NCBI RefSeq assembly: GCF_000218545.1 | Contig: NC_015671.1 | Location: 2,852,001 to 2,916,000 of the forward strand | Direction: 5' to 3' | DNA: 64,000 bases | Source: Cellulomonas gilvus ATCC 13127 | Lineage (GTDB): Bacteria > Actinomycetota > Actinomycetes > Actinomycetales > Cellulomonadaceae | Part shown: piece by piece, positions 34,937-45,265 of the stretch | How positions within the stretch are numbered: position 1 is the first letter of the stretch | How the letters are laid out: each line of letters starts with the position of its first letter | The notes under the pieces: generated by a model | What the model saw: only the letters and a program-made list of their open reading frames with translations | The model's database searches: none | Told to the model about the DNA's origin: nothing | Made by a program: the position numbers and the translations under genes

Positions 34937-37129
34937 TCACTCCCCCGGGCGGCCGCCGAACCCACCCGGCGGCGCGAAGTCGCCGCCGAACCCGCCCGGT
35001 CCCGTCGGCACGGCGTCCTCGTCGTCGGACCCCGACAGGCCGGTCAGGCCGGACGACGACTCACCATCGGTCACCAGCTGCTGCGTGAGGTCCGCGAGCA
35101 CCACCTCGTCTCCTGCCGTCAGGCCGTCGACGACCTCCGTGACCTCGCTGCCGACCGCGCCCGTGGTGACGGCCACCGCTGACACGGCCCCGTCGCTGAG
35201 CACGTCGACCGTCGTGGCGCCGTCCGCGACGTGCACGGCCGACGTGGGCACCGTCAGCACCTGGTCACCGTCCGCGACCGCGACCGTGACCTGCGCCGAC
35301 GAGCCGTCGAACAGCCGCGCGTCCGTCGGGTCCACCGCGAGCTCGACCGTGTACGACGGCGTGGTGCTCGTGGTCTCCGCGTTGAGCAGCCCGATCGAGG
35401 ACACCGTCGCCGTCAGCGGGTCGTCGGTGGTCCGGACCGTGACGTCCGCCGGCTGGCCGACCTCGAGCAGGTCGACCTCACCGAGCGTGACCGTGGACGT
35501 CACGACGAACCCGTCGCCGCCGACGATCGTCACCACCGCCGTGTCCGACGCCGCCGTCACGGCCGCACCCTCCTCGATCGAGACCGCGGCGACCGTCCCC
35601 GCGATCGGTGCCGTGAGGTCCGCGAGCGTGAGCCGGCTCTCCGCGACGTCCAGCTCCGCCTGCGCGAGCTCGATCGCGGCGCGGTCCGCCAGGACGTCCG
35701 CCGCGCTCGCCACGTCGTCCTGGGTGCCCGTCCCGGGCGTGTCCTGGCCCGTGCCGTCGCCCGTGCCCGGGTCCGTCCCGGGCGGGGTGGGCTCCGGGTC
35801 GGGGTCCGTCGGCCGGCCGGGGTCGGAGGGGTCGCCCGGGTCGGTGGGGTCGCCCGGGTCTGTGGGGTCGTCGGGGTCGGTCGGGTCCGTGGGGTCCGAC
35901 GAACCGGCCGAGTCCCGGACCGCGTCCGCGAGCGCATCGACCGCCGTGTCGAGCGCGGTCACCCGGTCGAGCAGCTCCTGCTGCGCCGCGGCGACGCCCT
36001 GCTGGCCGGTCAGCACGTCGCCGATCGCGCCCTGGCACGCCGCGAGCGCATCCGGCAGCGCGGAGTCGTCGGCGGGCGTGACCGTGAGCGCGGTCGTCGC
36101 CACCGTCCCGTCCGGGCCCACCAGGGCGACGGCGTCCTGCCCGGCCGCGCCCGCGGGCACCAGGACACCCACGTGCACCGCGCCGTCGGTGGGCGTCACC
36201 TCCGCGAGCACCGTCCCGCTCGACGCCAGGACCAGCGTGTACGTCCCGCCGTCGGCGAGCGCGGCGACGCCCGTGGCGTCCACCCGCAGCGCCGCGCCCG
36301 CGGCGACCGTGCCGGGCGTGAGCGTGAGCACGTCGCCCGTCGACGGCGCGCCCGTCGCGGCCGCGGCGTCCAGCAGCTCCTGGCACACCAGTCCGGCCGC
36401 GGTCACGCCCTCTTCGCTGTCCGCCAGCAGCGCCGACGTGCTGCCGTACTGCTCCAGCAGCGCGGTCTGCGCCGCCCCGACCGCGTCGAGCGCGGCCTGC
36501 ACCGCGTCGGGCAGCTCGCCCTCACCCGGATCCGACGGGTCCGAGGGTGTCGTCGGATCACCGGGCGCGCCGCTCGGTGCTGCGGTCGGCACCGCGGTCA
36601 CGGTCTCCGACGAAGCCAGGGCGCCCGAGGCCGTGCCGGCGGCGCCCGTGCTCGTGCTCGTCGTGCTCGTGCTCGTCGTGCTCGTGCTCGTCGTGCTCGT
36701 GCTCGTCGTGGTCTGCGACTCCAGGTCGTCCTCGAGCGTCTGCTGCGCGTCGGCCAGCGCCGAGGTCGCGGCGTCCACGTCCGCCTGGAGGTCCGCGTCG
36801 TCGATCGTCGCCAGCAGGTCACCCGCGGCGACCGTGTCACCCACGCCCACCGCGACGGCCTCGACCGTCCCGGCCACCCAGAACGCGGCGTCGCGGCGCG
36901 CCGCGGACGCGACGGTGCCCACCACGTCCACGCCCTGCGCCACCGAGCCGAGCGACGCGGTCGCGGTGCGGTACCGCGCGTCGTCGCCCGAGCCGAGCGC
37001 GAGCGCGACGCCACCACCCGCGACGCACAGCGCGGTCGCGCCGGCCGCGACCGCCACCACGGCTCCGCGCGTGCGGCGGCCCCGGCGCCTGCCGGCACCA
37101 CGACCCGACTCGCGTGCGGGGTCACGCAT
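34937..37129 (-). CDS. Large membrane-anchored adaptor-like protein of the ABC export operon
   Basis: 730 aa with an uncleaved N-terminal membrane segment after a very basic head (GAVVAVAAGATALCVAGG). Residues about 60-140 resemble the biotinyl-lipoyl half of HlyD/MacA adaptors (TVEAVAVGVGDTVAAGDLLA). A repeated Thr/Ser linker (about 140-160) and an inserted region of about 240 aa follow, including an Ig-like stretch (TYTLVLASSGTVLAEVTPTD). A long Asp-Pro-Thr linker (about 405-455) leads to the second lipoyl half (LTLADLTAPIAGTVAAVSIE) and beta-barrel/C-terminal adaptor domains. The protein is twice the usual adaptor size. It starts 8 bases inside the lipoprotein gene (AGGAGGCCGGCG ATG). It is probably a periplasm-like or envelope-spanning link for the MacB-like permease. 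Confidence 0.82.
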   Translation of the reverse strand: MRDPARESGRGAGRRRGRRTRGAVVAVAAGATALCVAGGGVALALGSGDDARYRTATASLGSVAQGVDVVGTVASAARRDAAFWVAGTVEAVAVGVGDTVAAGDLLATIDDADLQADVDAATSALADAQQTLEDDLESQTTTSTSTTSTSTTSTSTTSTSTGAAGTASGALASSETVTAVPTAAPSGAPGDPTTPSDPSDPGEGELPDAVQAALDAVGAAQTALLEQYGSTSALLADSEEGVTAAGLVCQELLDAAAATGAPSTGDVLTLTPGTVAAGAALRVDATGVAALADGGTYTLVLASSGTVLAEVTPTDGAVHVGVLVPAGAAGQDAVALVGPDGTVATTALTVTPADDSALPDALAACQGAIGDVLTGQQGVAAAQQELLDRVTALDTAVDALADAVRDSAGSSDPTDPTDPDDPTDPGDPTDPGDPSDPGRPTDPDPEPTPPGTDPGTGDGTGQDTPGTGTQDDVASAADVLADRAAIELAQAELDVAESRLTLADLTAPIAGTVAAVSIEEGAAVTAASDTAVVTIVGGDGFVVTSTVTLGEVDLLEVGQPADVTVRTTDDPLTATVSSIGLLNAETTSTTPSYTVELAVDPTDARLFDGSSAQVTVAVADGDQVLTVPTSAVHVADGATTVDVLSDGAVSAVAVTTGAVGSEVTEVVDGLTAGDEVVLADLTQQLVTDGESSSGLTGLSGSDDEDAVPTGPGGFGGDFAPPGGFGGRPGE
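36648..36707 (-). repeat. Four 15-bp tandem repeats coding for a Thr/Ser linker
   Basis: GTGCTCGTGCTCGTC occurs four times in perfect tandem within the adaptor gene and encodes TSTTS-type units on the minus strand. Because the unit is a multiple of three, slippage would change linker length without shifting the frame. Confidence 0.92.
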
Positions 37130-38072
37130 CGCCGGCCTCCTGCTCCGCGGTGCCGTCGGTGCCGCGGCGCGCGCCCGGGAACCGGCCGCCCGCGAGGCCC
37201 GTCGAGCAGCCCTGCTCACCCGGCTCCGAGACGGTGATGCTGGTCGCCTCGACCTGACCGCCGTCGTCCGCGGCACCGCGCACGGTGGCGCAGCGGCCGA
37301 CGACGAGCGCGCTCACGTCACCCTGCACGGTGGTCGTGACCACGGTCGCGTCGTCGGTCGTGATCGTCGCGGTGCCCGTGGCGCCGTCCTGGTCGGTGGT
37401 CTCGACCGTGAGGGTCGCGCCGTCGACGGCCGTCACGACGCCCGAGGTGAACCCGCCGAAGCCGCGCGGGCCTCCCGCGTCGGGCACACCGCCGTCGTCC
37501 GGCTGCGGCATGTCGGTCGGCATGCCGGTCGGCATGCCCGCGGGCAGGTCGGTCGGCCGGTCCGTCGGGGAGCCGTCGGGCGCGCCCGGTCCGCCGCCGG
37601 CGCCGCCGCCCGGACCGCCGAAGCCATCTGTGCACACCCCGTCGACCGGCTCCGACACCGTCACGGTCGAGGCCGCCGCACCGGAGGGGTCCGCCGCCTC
37701 GTCGGACGACGTGCTGTCCTGCGTCGGGCCGCCACCGGTCACGGCGGTCACGCACGACCCGACGGTCACCGCCGAGAGGTCGGTGGTCGTGGTGACCTGC
37801 ACCGCGAGCTCGGCGGTCCAGCTGACCGCGGTCTGACCCTCGTCGTCCCGGACCTGCAGCAGCGCGTCACCCACCTGGACGATCTCGCCCGACACGCCGC
37901 CGGGCTGGTCGCGCACGCCCGGCTGCGTCCCGGCCTGCGGTGCCGCGCTCGCGCGCGCGGTGGCCGTCGCCGCCGGCGCGGGTGCGGACCCGCCGCCGCA
38001 CGCGGTGAGGGTCAACGTGGCAGCCCCGGCGGTCAGCGCGAGGATCAGGCGGGACGCTCGTCGCGTCGTCAT
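37122..38072 (-). CDS. Lipoprotein with two DUF5666-like beta domains
   Basis: 316 aa. Lipobox TLTACG after a hydrophobic leader marks a lipoprotein. Two related segments (about 60-155 and 215-300) share the pattern GEIVQVGDALLQVRD / GVVTAVDGATLTVETTDQDG, then a C(V/A)T and a TxSTVTVSEPxxGxC end, resembling DUF5666 repeats. Between them is a Gly/Pro/Met-rich low-complexity linker (PAGMPTGMPTDMPQPDDGG). Start ATG at 38072 follows CAGGAGACCTCC. It lies 44 bases after the permease and overlaps the next gene by 8 bases, so it belongs to the efflux operon. The role is unknown. Confidence 0.82.
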   Translation of the reverse strand: MTTRRASRLILALTAGAATLTLTACGGGSAPAPAATATARASAAPQAGTQPGVRDQPGGVSGEIVQVGDALLQVRDDEGQTAVSWTAELAVQVTTTTDLSAVTVGSCVTAVTGGGPTQDSTSSDEAADPSGAAASTVTVSEPVDGVCTDGFGGPGGGAGGGPGAPDGSPTDRPTDLPAGMPTGMPTDMPQPDDGGVPDAGGPRGFGGFTSGVVTAVDGATLTVETTDQDGATGTATITTDDATVVTTTVQGDVSALVVGRCATVRGAADDGGQVEATSITVSEPGEQGCSTGLAGGRFPGARRGTDGTAEQEAGDA

Positions 38073-38116
38073 GGAGGTCTCCTGTCGAACGGGTGGGGTG
38101 AGGGGGCGGCGCGGGC

Positions 38117-39345
<1,229 letters not shown>

Positions 39346-39349
<4 letters not shown>

Positions 39350-40092
39350 GCGTGGGCCCCCGGCAGCTCGGCGTGCTCCTGGGTCAGGCCGTCGAGCACG
39401 CGGACCACGCGCTGCGCGCGCGACGCCACGTCGTGCTCGTGCGTGATGAGCACGATCGAGCGCCCCTGCGCGTGCAGCTCGTCGAGCAGCGCCAGGACGT
39501 CACGCGTGGACGTCGAGTCGAGGTTGCCCGTGGGCTCGTCCGCGAGCAGGAGGTCCGGGTCGCCGACGAGCGCGCGGGCGACCGCGACACGCTGCTGCTG
39601 CCCGCCCGAGAGCTCGCCGGGGCGGTGGTCCAGGCGGTCGCCCAGCCCCACACGTTCGAGGGCCTGCATCGCGCGCGCGCGTCGCTCGGCCGTCGGGACG
39701 CGCCGGTACTGCAGCGGCAGCTCGACGTTGCGCAGCGCGGACAGCGACGGCAGCAGGTGGAACTGCTGGAACACGAAGCCGATCCGGCGGTTGCGGACCT
39801 CCGCGAGCTCGACCTCGTCGAGCTGGTCCACGTCCTCGCCCGCGAGGCGGTACTCACCCGCCGTGAGCGTGTCGAGGCAGCCGAGGACGTTCATGAGCGT
39901 CGACTTGCCCGAGCCCGAGGGCCCGACGATCGCGACGTACTCGCCGCGTGCGATCCGCAGGTCCACACCGCGCAGCGCCTCGAACTCGAGCGCCCCGGTG
40001 CGGTAGGTCTTGCGCGCGCCGGTGAGCTCGATGACCGGGTGGGTGTCCGCACGGCCCGGAGGCAGGACCCGCGCGGGCAGGAGGTCAGCCAT
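39346..40092 (-). CDS. MacB/LolD-type ABC transporter ATPase
   Basis: 248 aa. Walker A GPSGSGKST near residue 50, Q-loop FVFQQFHLLP, signature LSGGQQQRVAVARAL near 150, Walker B LLLADEPTGNLDS and H-loop ITHEHD are all intact. This matches the LolD/MacB branch. ATG at 40092 lies inside the end of the adaptor gene (8-base overlap) with GGTCAGGG upstream. The longer open frame upstream is the adaptor read in another frame. Confidence 0.93.
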
Positions 40093-41332
40093 TGCCCTGA
40101 CCCCCCGGCCCGCCGACGAAGCCCTCCGGCATCTGCGGCATCTGCCCGCCGTCGAAGGCCGGCAGCCGGCCCTGCTGGTCCTGCGTGCCCGTGCCACCGC
40201 CGGTGCCGCCGCGCGTGAACACCTGCAGCACCACGGAGTCGCCCTCGGCGAGCCCCGACGTGATCTCGATCATCGAGCCGGACGTCTCACCCGTCTCCAC
40301 GGTGACCGTCGACTCGCTCCCGTCGGCCGCCAGGGTCGTCACCTGGGACGTGCCGTCGTCCGCCTGCGTGACCGCGAGCGCGGGCACCGTGAGCACGTCC
40401 GTGCGGCGTTCGTAGATGACCTCGACGTCCACGCTCACGCCGTCGTGCAGCGTCTCCTCGGGCTGGATCACGTCCACCGTCACCGGGTAGGACGCGACGC
40501 CCGACGTGCTGCTGGACACCAGGCCGATCTCCGCGACCGTGCCGTACAGCGTCCCGGTGAGGTCGTCGGACGTCATCTCCACCTGGTCGCCCACCTCGAG
40601 CAGCGCCACGTCGGTCTCGTCGACCGTCGTCGTCACCTGCCACGCCTGCGTGCCGACGATCGTGAACTGCGCCGACGAGGTCGCGGTGCTGCTCGTGCCC
40701 GTGCCCGCCCCGCCCGTGCCCCCGGTGCCCGCGCCGGCCTCGCCCGCGCCCCCGCCTGAGCCGCTGGACCCGCTCACGACGTCCCCGACCGCGACGTCGA
40801 CCGCGGTGACCAGCCCTGCGGCCGGTGCGGTCAGCCGGGCGTCGGCGAGCGCGTCCTGCGCGGCGTCGTACGCCGCCTGGGCCACGTCCACCTGCGCGGC
40901 GGCGGCGTCGACCTGCGCCTGTGCGACGTCGGTGCCGTCGTCGGCGTCCTGCGCGTCCGCCAGGCGCGCCTGCGCCTCGACCAGCGTCGCGTTGGCCGAG
41001 AGCAGCGCCGCGTCCAGCTCGAGCGTGTCCACGGTCGCGAGCCGCTGACCCGCCGTGACGGTGTCACCGACCGCGACGTCGACCGCCGTGACCGTCCCCG
41101 ACACCGCGAAGGCCACGTTCTCGTTGACCGTGGGCGTCAGCGTGCCGGTGCCGGTCACGGACTTCTCCATGGTCGTCAGGCTCGCCTGCACCGTCTGCGT
41201 CGTGGGTGCCGCAGTCGCCGCCTCCGCGGGCTCGCGCCACCAGATCCACCAGGCGCCGCCGGCGAGCAGTGCGAGCACCACCACCGCCGCCCCGCCGCGC
41301 AGGAACCACCTGCGTCTGCCGTGCGTGCGCAT
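40085..41332 (-). CDS. HlyD/MacA-type adaptor of the ABC export operon
   Basis: 415 aa, first gene of the operon. The N-terminal anchor WFLRGGAAVVVLALLAGGAWWI is followed by a lipoyl half-motif (GTVTAVDVAVGDTVTAGQRL), an alanine-rich helical hairpin (residues about 110-160), the second lipoyl half (ARLTAPAAGLVTAVDVAVGD), a Gly/Ser/Ala linker, and beta-barrel and membrane-proximal domains (YERRTDVLTVPALAV, EGDSVVLQVF). The start is ATG at 41332 with AAGGGTGGAG upstream. The 146-base gap to the divergent photolyase gene should hold both promoters. I recognised none with certainty. Confidence 0.9.
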   Translation of the reverse strand: MRTHGRRRWFLRGGAAVVVLALLAGGAWWIWWREPAEAATAAPTTQTVQASLTTMEKSVTGTGTLTPTVNENVAFAVSGTVTAVDVAVGDTVTAGQRLATVDTLELDAALLSANATLVEAQARLADAQDADDGTDVAQAQVDAAAAQVDVAQAAYDAAQDALADARLTAPAAGLVTAVDVAVGDVVSGSSGSGGGAGEAGAGTGGTGGAGTGTSSTATSSAQFTIVGTQAWQVTTTVDETDVALLEVGDQVEMTSDDLTGTLYGTVAEIGLVSSSTSGVASYPVTVDVIQPEETLHDGVSVDVEVIYERRTDVLTVPALAVTQADDGTSQVTTLAADGSESTVTVETGETSGSMIEITSGLAEGDSVVLQVFTRGGTGGGTGTQDQQGRLPAFDGGQMPQMPEGFVGGPGGQGNG

Positions 41333-41478
41333 CTCCACCCTTCCGACGGTCCGTCCGGGGGCGAACGTAGGGAGAGGACCTGGGGCGGGGATGTGGCGGA
41401 CCTGTGAACAGGCTGGGAGACGCCGCAGGTCACAGGCCCGGACGCGCGCACGCCACCCCGGCGGGCTAGCGTCGCGGG

Positions 41479-42867
41479 ATGCCCGCGGTGCACTGGTTCC
41501 GGCGCGACCTGCGCCTCGCCGACAACCCCGCGTTCGCCGCAGCCGTCGACGAGGCGCGTGCGGCCGGCGACGAGGTGGTCGGCCTGTACCTCCTCGATCC
41601 GACTCTGTGGCGCTCGTCGGGAGCACCGCGTCTGGCGTACCTCGCCGCGACGCTCGCGGCGCTGGACCGCGCGTGCGGCGGGCGGCTCGTCGTGCGGCAG
41701 GGCGCCGCGAACGACGTGGTGCCCGCCGTCGCACGGGAGGTCCGGGCGAACGCGGTGCACGTGACCGCAGCGACCGAGCCGTACGGACGGCGCCGGGACG
41801 CCGCGGTCGCGGCCGCGCTCGGAGACACCGCGCTCGTGCCCACGGGGTCCCCGTACGCGGTGGGTCCGGGCCTGCTGAGCACGCGCGCGGGTGACCCGTT
41901 CCAGGTGTTCACGCCGTTCCGGCGCGCGTGGCTCGACCACGGGTGGTCAGCGCCCGCACCGCGGCCGCGCGACGTGCCCTGGGCCGCGCTGCCGTCCGAG
42001 GGCACCCCGCACGCGCCGGCCACGGACGTCGCGCTCCCCGAGGCCGGCGAGGAGGCCGCGCTCAGCCGCTGGGCCGACTTCCTGCGCGACGGCCTCGTCG
42101 GGTACGCCGACGCCCGGGACCGGCCCGACGTGGACGGCACGTCCGTCATGTCCATCCCGCTCAAGTGGGGCGAGATCCACCCGCGCACGCTGCTGGCCGA
42201 CCTCGCCGCGGTGACCGCACGGCCCCGAGCGGGCGGCCCGTCCGGCGACGACGTGGCGCGGTTCCGGTCCGAGCTCGCATGGCGCGAGTTCCACGCCGAC
42301 GTGCTGTGGCACCGCCCGGACGCGCGCACACGCTCGCTGCGCGACGTCCTGCCCGACGACGCGTGGGCGCACGGCCCCGAGGCCGACGCCGCGTTCGACG
42401 CGTGGGCGCGCGGCCGCACCGGCTACCCGCTGGTCGACGCGGGCATGCGGCAGCTGCTCACGACCGGGTGGATGCACAACCGCGTGCGCATGGTGGTCGC
42501 GTCGTTCCTGGTCAAGGACCTGCACCTGCCCTGGCAGCGCGGCGCCGCGCACTTCTTGGCGCACCTGCTGGACGGCGACGTCGCGCAGAACCAGCTGAAC
42601 TGGCAGTGGGTCGCCGGCACGGGCCGCGACGCCGCGCCCTACTTCCGCGTGTTCAACCCCGTGACGCAGGGCGAGAAGTTCGACCCCGCGGGCGACTACG
42701 TGCGCCGGTGGGTGCCCGAGCTGCGGCACGTGACCGGCGCCGCGGTGCACCGGCCCTGGGACCTGGGCCTGGACCGGCCCGACGACTACCCCGACCGGAT
42801 GGTCGACCACGCGCGCGAACGTGAGCAGGCGCTCGCGGACCTCCAGCGCGGTAAGGCCACCCGCTGA
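41479..42867 (+). CDS. phrB: Class I deoxyribodipyrimidine photolyase
   Basis: 462 aa, typical for a CPD photolyase, which splits UV-induced cyclobutane pyrimidine dimers using light and FADH. The N-terminal antenna-binding domain starts VHWFRRDLRLADNPA. The FAD-binding domain contains SIPLKWGEIHPRTLLADL, ELAWREFHADVLWHRPD, YPLVDAGMRQLLTTGWMHNR, RMVVASFLVKDLHLPWQRGA and DGDVAQNQLNWQWVAGTGRD, all hallmark blocks. The second cofactor cannot be told by eye. ATG at 41479, weak upstream ribosome site (CTAGCGTCGCGGG). It ends 7 bases before the convergent methyltransferase gene. Confidence 0.96.
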   Translation: MPAVHWFRRDLRLADNPAFAAAVDEARAAGDEVVGLYLLDPTLWRSSGAPRLAYLAATLAALDRACGGRLVVRQGAANDVVPAVAREVRANAVHVTAATEPYGRRRDAAVAAALGDTALVPTGSPYAVGPGLLSTRAGDPFQVFTPFRRAWLDHGWSAPAPRPRDVPWAALPSEGTPHAPATDVALPEAGEEAALSRWADFLRDGLVGYADARDRPDVDGTSVMSIPLKWGEIHPRTLLADLAAVTARPRAGGPSGDDVARFRSELAWREFHADVLWHRPDARTRSLRDVLPDDAWAHGPEADAAFDAWARGRTGYPLVDAGMRQLLTTGWMHNRVRMVVASFLVKDLHLPWQRGAAHFLAHLLDGDVAQNQLNWQWVAGTGRDAAPYFRVFNPVTQGEKFDPAGDYVRRWVPELRHVTGAAVHRPWDLGLDRPDDYPDRMVDHAREREQALADLQRGKATR

Positions 42868-42874
42868 GACGACG

Positions 42875-44440
42875 TCACGCGGGCAGCAGCAGACCGTCCG
42901 CGACGAGTCCCCGGACCGTCGGCAGCACCTCGCCCGCGACCACGTCCGCACCCACGCCCAGCAGCGCACCGAGTGCGCCGACGATCTGCCCGACGGAGAG
43001 CTCACCGTCGCACGCCCCCACGAACCCCGCGGTGGCCGTGCCCAGCTGCACGGTCCGGCCCAGCCCGCCGCCCTGCCGCAGCAGCAGGACCTGCGGGTCG
43101 TCGTCGCCCGGCGTCAGGTACCGCTCCTCGGTGACGTCGGGTGCGACGACGAGGTGGGCGGCCGCCAGGGCGTCGTCGTCGCGCACCGCGAGCCAGTCGT
43201 GCGCGGCCAGGCTCGCAGCGATCGCCGGGCCGAGCGGCTGGCGCACGGTGCCCGTGACCTCCTCGAGGCGGCGCAGGCGCGCGCGCGTCTCGTCGGACGG
43301 GCGGCGCAGCGTCACCACGCCGAACCCGATCGCCTCGACGTCCCGTGACGCGAAGTCGTCCAGCCACGCGCCGTAGCGCGCGGCCCATCCCGCGGGGTCG
43401 CGCTCGGGCGTCGTGCCTCCGTCGCGGATCCACGTCTCGGCGTACTGCGCGGGATCCAGCACCTCGCGCTGCACCACCCACCCGTCCAGCCCGCTCGCGT
43501 CGAGCCACGCACCGACGCGCTCGTCCCACGTCTGCCCGCGCCGCACCTCCCAGTTCCCCAGCAGCTGCGCGACGCCGCCGGGAGCCAGCACGTCCCCCAG
43601 GCCCGTGACCAGGTCACGCACCAGGTCGTCGCCCGCGCGCCCGCCGTCGCGGTACTCGTACGCGGGGACGTCCGCGCGCCGCGGGGTGATGACGAACGGC
43701 GGGTTGCTCACCACCAGGTCGAACCGCTCGCCCGCGACCGGCTCGAGCATCGATCCCGCGCGTAGGTCCAGCCGCTCCTCGTCGAGGCCGACGAGCGCCG
43801 CGTTGAACGCCGCGAACGCGAGCGCCCGCTGCGAGATGTCCGTGGCCGTGACGCGGCCGACGTGACGCGCGGCGTGCAGCGCCTGCACGCCGCAGCCCGT
43901 GCCCAGGTCGAGTGCCCGCGCACGCTCGTCTCGGACCGTGACCTGCGCGAGCGTCGTGGACGCACCGCCCACCCCGAGCACGTGGTCCGTGCGCAGCGCA
44001 CCGCCCGTCGCGAGCTCGCCCGGGTCGGACGCGATCCACCACGTCGCCTCGCCGTGCCCGTCCACCGCCGCGTACGGGCGCAGGTCCACGCGCGCGCGCA
44101 CCTCGTCGTCGGCGCCGTGGCCGGCCGCCTCCACCAGGCCCAGCCGTTCCGCACCCGCGGTGCCCGTGCGGGCCAGCGCCGCGTCCACCCACCGGCGCGG
44201 CACCGCGCACCCGAGCACGAACAGCCGGGTCAGCGCCGCGAGGCGCGCGTCGCCGCCCGCGCCGTCCCGCTCGAGTGCCGCACCCGTCGCCCGCAGCGCG
44301 GGCACCGGCTCCTCGCGGTGCAGCGCGGCCGCCGCGACCGGGCCCAGCAACGCCTCGACCTCCTCGACGCCGTAGGCGGCGTCGGTCAGGTCCGCGCGCA
44401 GCGCGTCGATGAGTCGTCGGTCGGTCCCGGGCGCGTCCAC
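42875..44440 (-). CDS. Class I SAM-dependent methyltransferase with N-terminal DUF7059-like domain
   Basis: 521 aa. An N-terminal helical domain (about 1-130, probably DUF7059-like) precedes a Rossmann methyltransferase: SAM motif ALDLGTGCGVQALHAARHVG near residue 175, VTATDISQRALAFAAFNAAL, and the catalytic-type VVSNPPFVIT near 245. SNPPF indicates methylation of a planar nitrogen, as in RsmC/HemK-type RNA or protein modifiers. A C-terminal winged-helix-like part follows residue 400. GTG at 44440 is chosen by the GGGGCC site and the end of the upstream gene 18 bases away. The substrate is unknown. Confidence 0.83.
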   Translation of the reverse strand: MDAPGTDRRLIDALRADLTDAAYGVEEVEALLGPVAAAALHREEPVPALRATGAALERDGAGGDARLAALTRLFVLGCAVPRRWVDAALARTGTAGAERLGLVEAAGHGADDEVRARVDLRPYAAVDGHGEATWWIASDPGELATGGALRTDHVLGVGGASTTLAQVTVRDERARALDLGTGCGVQALHAARHVGRVTATDISQRALAFAAFNAALVGLDEERLDLRAGSMLEPVAGERFDLVVSNPPFVITPRRADVPAYEYRDGGRAGDDLVRDLVTGLGDVLAPGGVAQLLGNWEVRRGQTWDERVGAWLDASGLDGWVVQREVLDPAQYAETWIRDGGTTPERDPAGWAARYGAWLDDFASRDVEAIGFGVVTLRRPSDETRARLRRLEEVTGTVRQPLGPAIAASLAAHDWLAVRDDDALAAAHLVVAPDVTEERYLTPGDDDPQVLLLRQGGGLGRTVQLGTATAGFVGACDGELSVGQIVGALGALLGVGADVVAGEVLPTVRGLVADGLLLPA

Positions 44441-44457
44441 GGCCCCATCCTCGCCCG

Positions 44458-45153
44458 TCAGGCGGGCTGCAGCAGCCAGGTGAGCTCGCGGTGCAGCAGC
44501 GCCGCGCGGTCCCCGCGGTAGGCCGCCGCGTCGTGGCCCAGCGCGTCGTACAGGACTCGCCCCGGTCCGGGAGCGACCCACACCACCGGGTGGCGCCCTG
44601 CGGTCCGGGCGCCGTCGGCCTCGGCCGGGTCGACCGTGGCCACGACGAGCGCGCGCACGTCAGGTGCCACCGCGAGGTCCGCGTACCGCTCGTCGTCGAC
44701 CGTGAGCGTGCCACCGCCCGGCAGCCCGGCGGTGACCGGGTGCGTGTCGTCGACGACGTGCAACCGGGTCCGACCCCGTGCGGGGTGCCACGAGCGGCCC
44801 TCGACCCACCGGCCGCCGATCGTCGCGGCCCAGCGCGGGTCGTCGGCGAACGCGTACGCCGCCTGGTGCAGCGCGAGGACCGCGGCGCCCGCCGCCACGG
44901 CCGCCTGCCGTGCGTCGTGGAACGCGCGCCACGCGTCGTCGGGCTGCGCGGCCGCGTCGCCACCGGCGGTCACGACGAGCAGGTCGGGGGTCCACGCGCC
45001 CAGCTCGGCGAACGTCGTCGGGCGCGTGGAGCGGATACGCACGTCGTGCCCGAGCGAGCGCGCGGCCCGCGCCACCTCGTCGCCCTGCGCCGCGTGGTCG
45101 TGCCACTCGTCGGCGTACCGCCCCGCCCCCACCAGCACCAGCACCGTCGCCAC
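44458..45153 (-). CDS. ThuA-like domain protein
   Basis: 231 aa with the glutamine-amidotransferase-like ThuA fold: MATVLVLVGAGRYADEWHDH at the start, DLLVVTAGGD, AVLALHQAAYAFADD, the ThuA pattern GGRWVEGRSWHPA, and PVVWVAPGPGRVLYDALGHD near the C-terminus. ThuA-like proteins are linked to sugar metabolism (trehalose utilisation in Rhizobium). Direct evidence for a substrate is absent. GTG at 45153 has GGTGGGGCC upstream. It is followed closely by the methyltransferase gene. Confidence 0.82.
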   Translation of the reverse strand: MATVLVLVGAGRYADEWHDHAAQGDEVARAARSLGHDVRIRSTRPTTFAELGAWTPDLLVVTAGGDAAAQPDDAWRAFHDARQAAVAAGAAVLALHQAAYAFADDPRWAATIGGRWVEGRSWHPARGRTRLHVVDDTHPVTAGLPGGGTLTVDDERYADLAVAPDVRALVVATVDPAEADGARTAGRHPVVWVAPGPGRVLYDALGHDAAAYRGDRAALLHRELTWLLQPA

Positions 45154-45210
45154 GGCCCCACCCTGCCACGCCGCACCGGCGCCCTGCCGCCCGGGGTCAC
45201 ACGCCCGGGT

Positions 45211-45255
45211 ACGACGACGGCGCGGCACCCCCGGAGGGGACCGCGCCGTCGTCGT
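45211..45255 (-). terminator. Terminator-like hairpin after the pyrophosphatase gene
   Basis: Perfect 15-bp arms (45211-45225 and 45241-45255), with an inner CCCC/GGGG extension in the loop, 11 bases past the stop codon at 45266. Confidence 0.8.
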
Positions 45256-45265
45256 CGGGCTCAGG

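Noticed and set aside
35770..35910. CRISPR-like appearance of repeated GGGGTCG units
   Set aside because: The units are coding for an Asp-Pro-Thr linker, are imperfect and have no unique spacers.
41333..41478. Possible operator in the gap between the adaptor and photolyase genes
   Set aside because: I found no convincing palindrome or promoter pair in these 146 bases.
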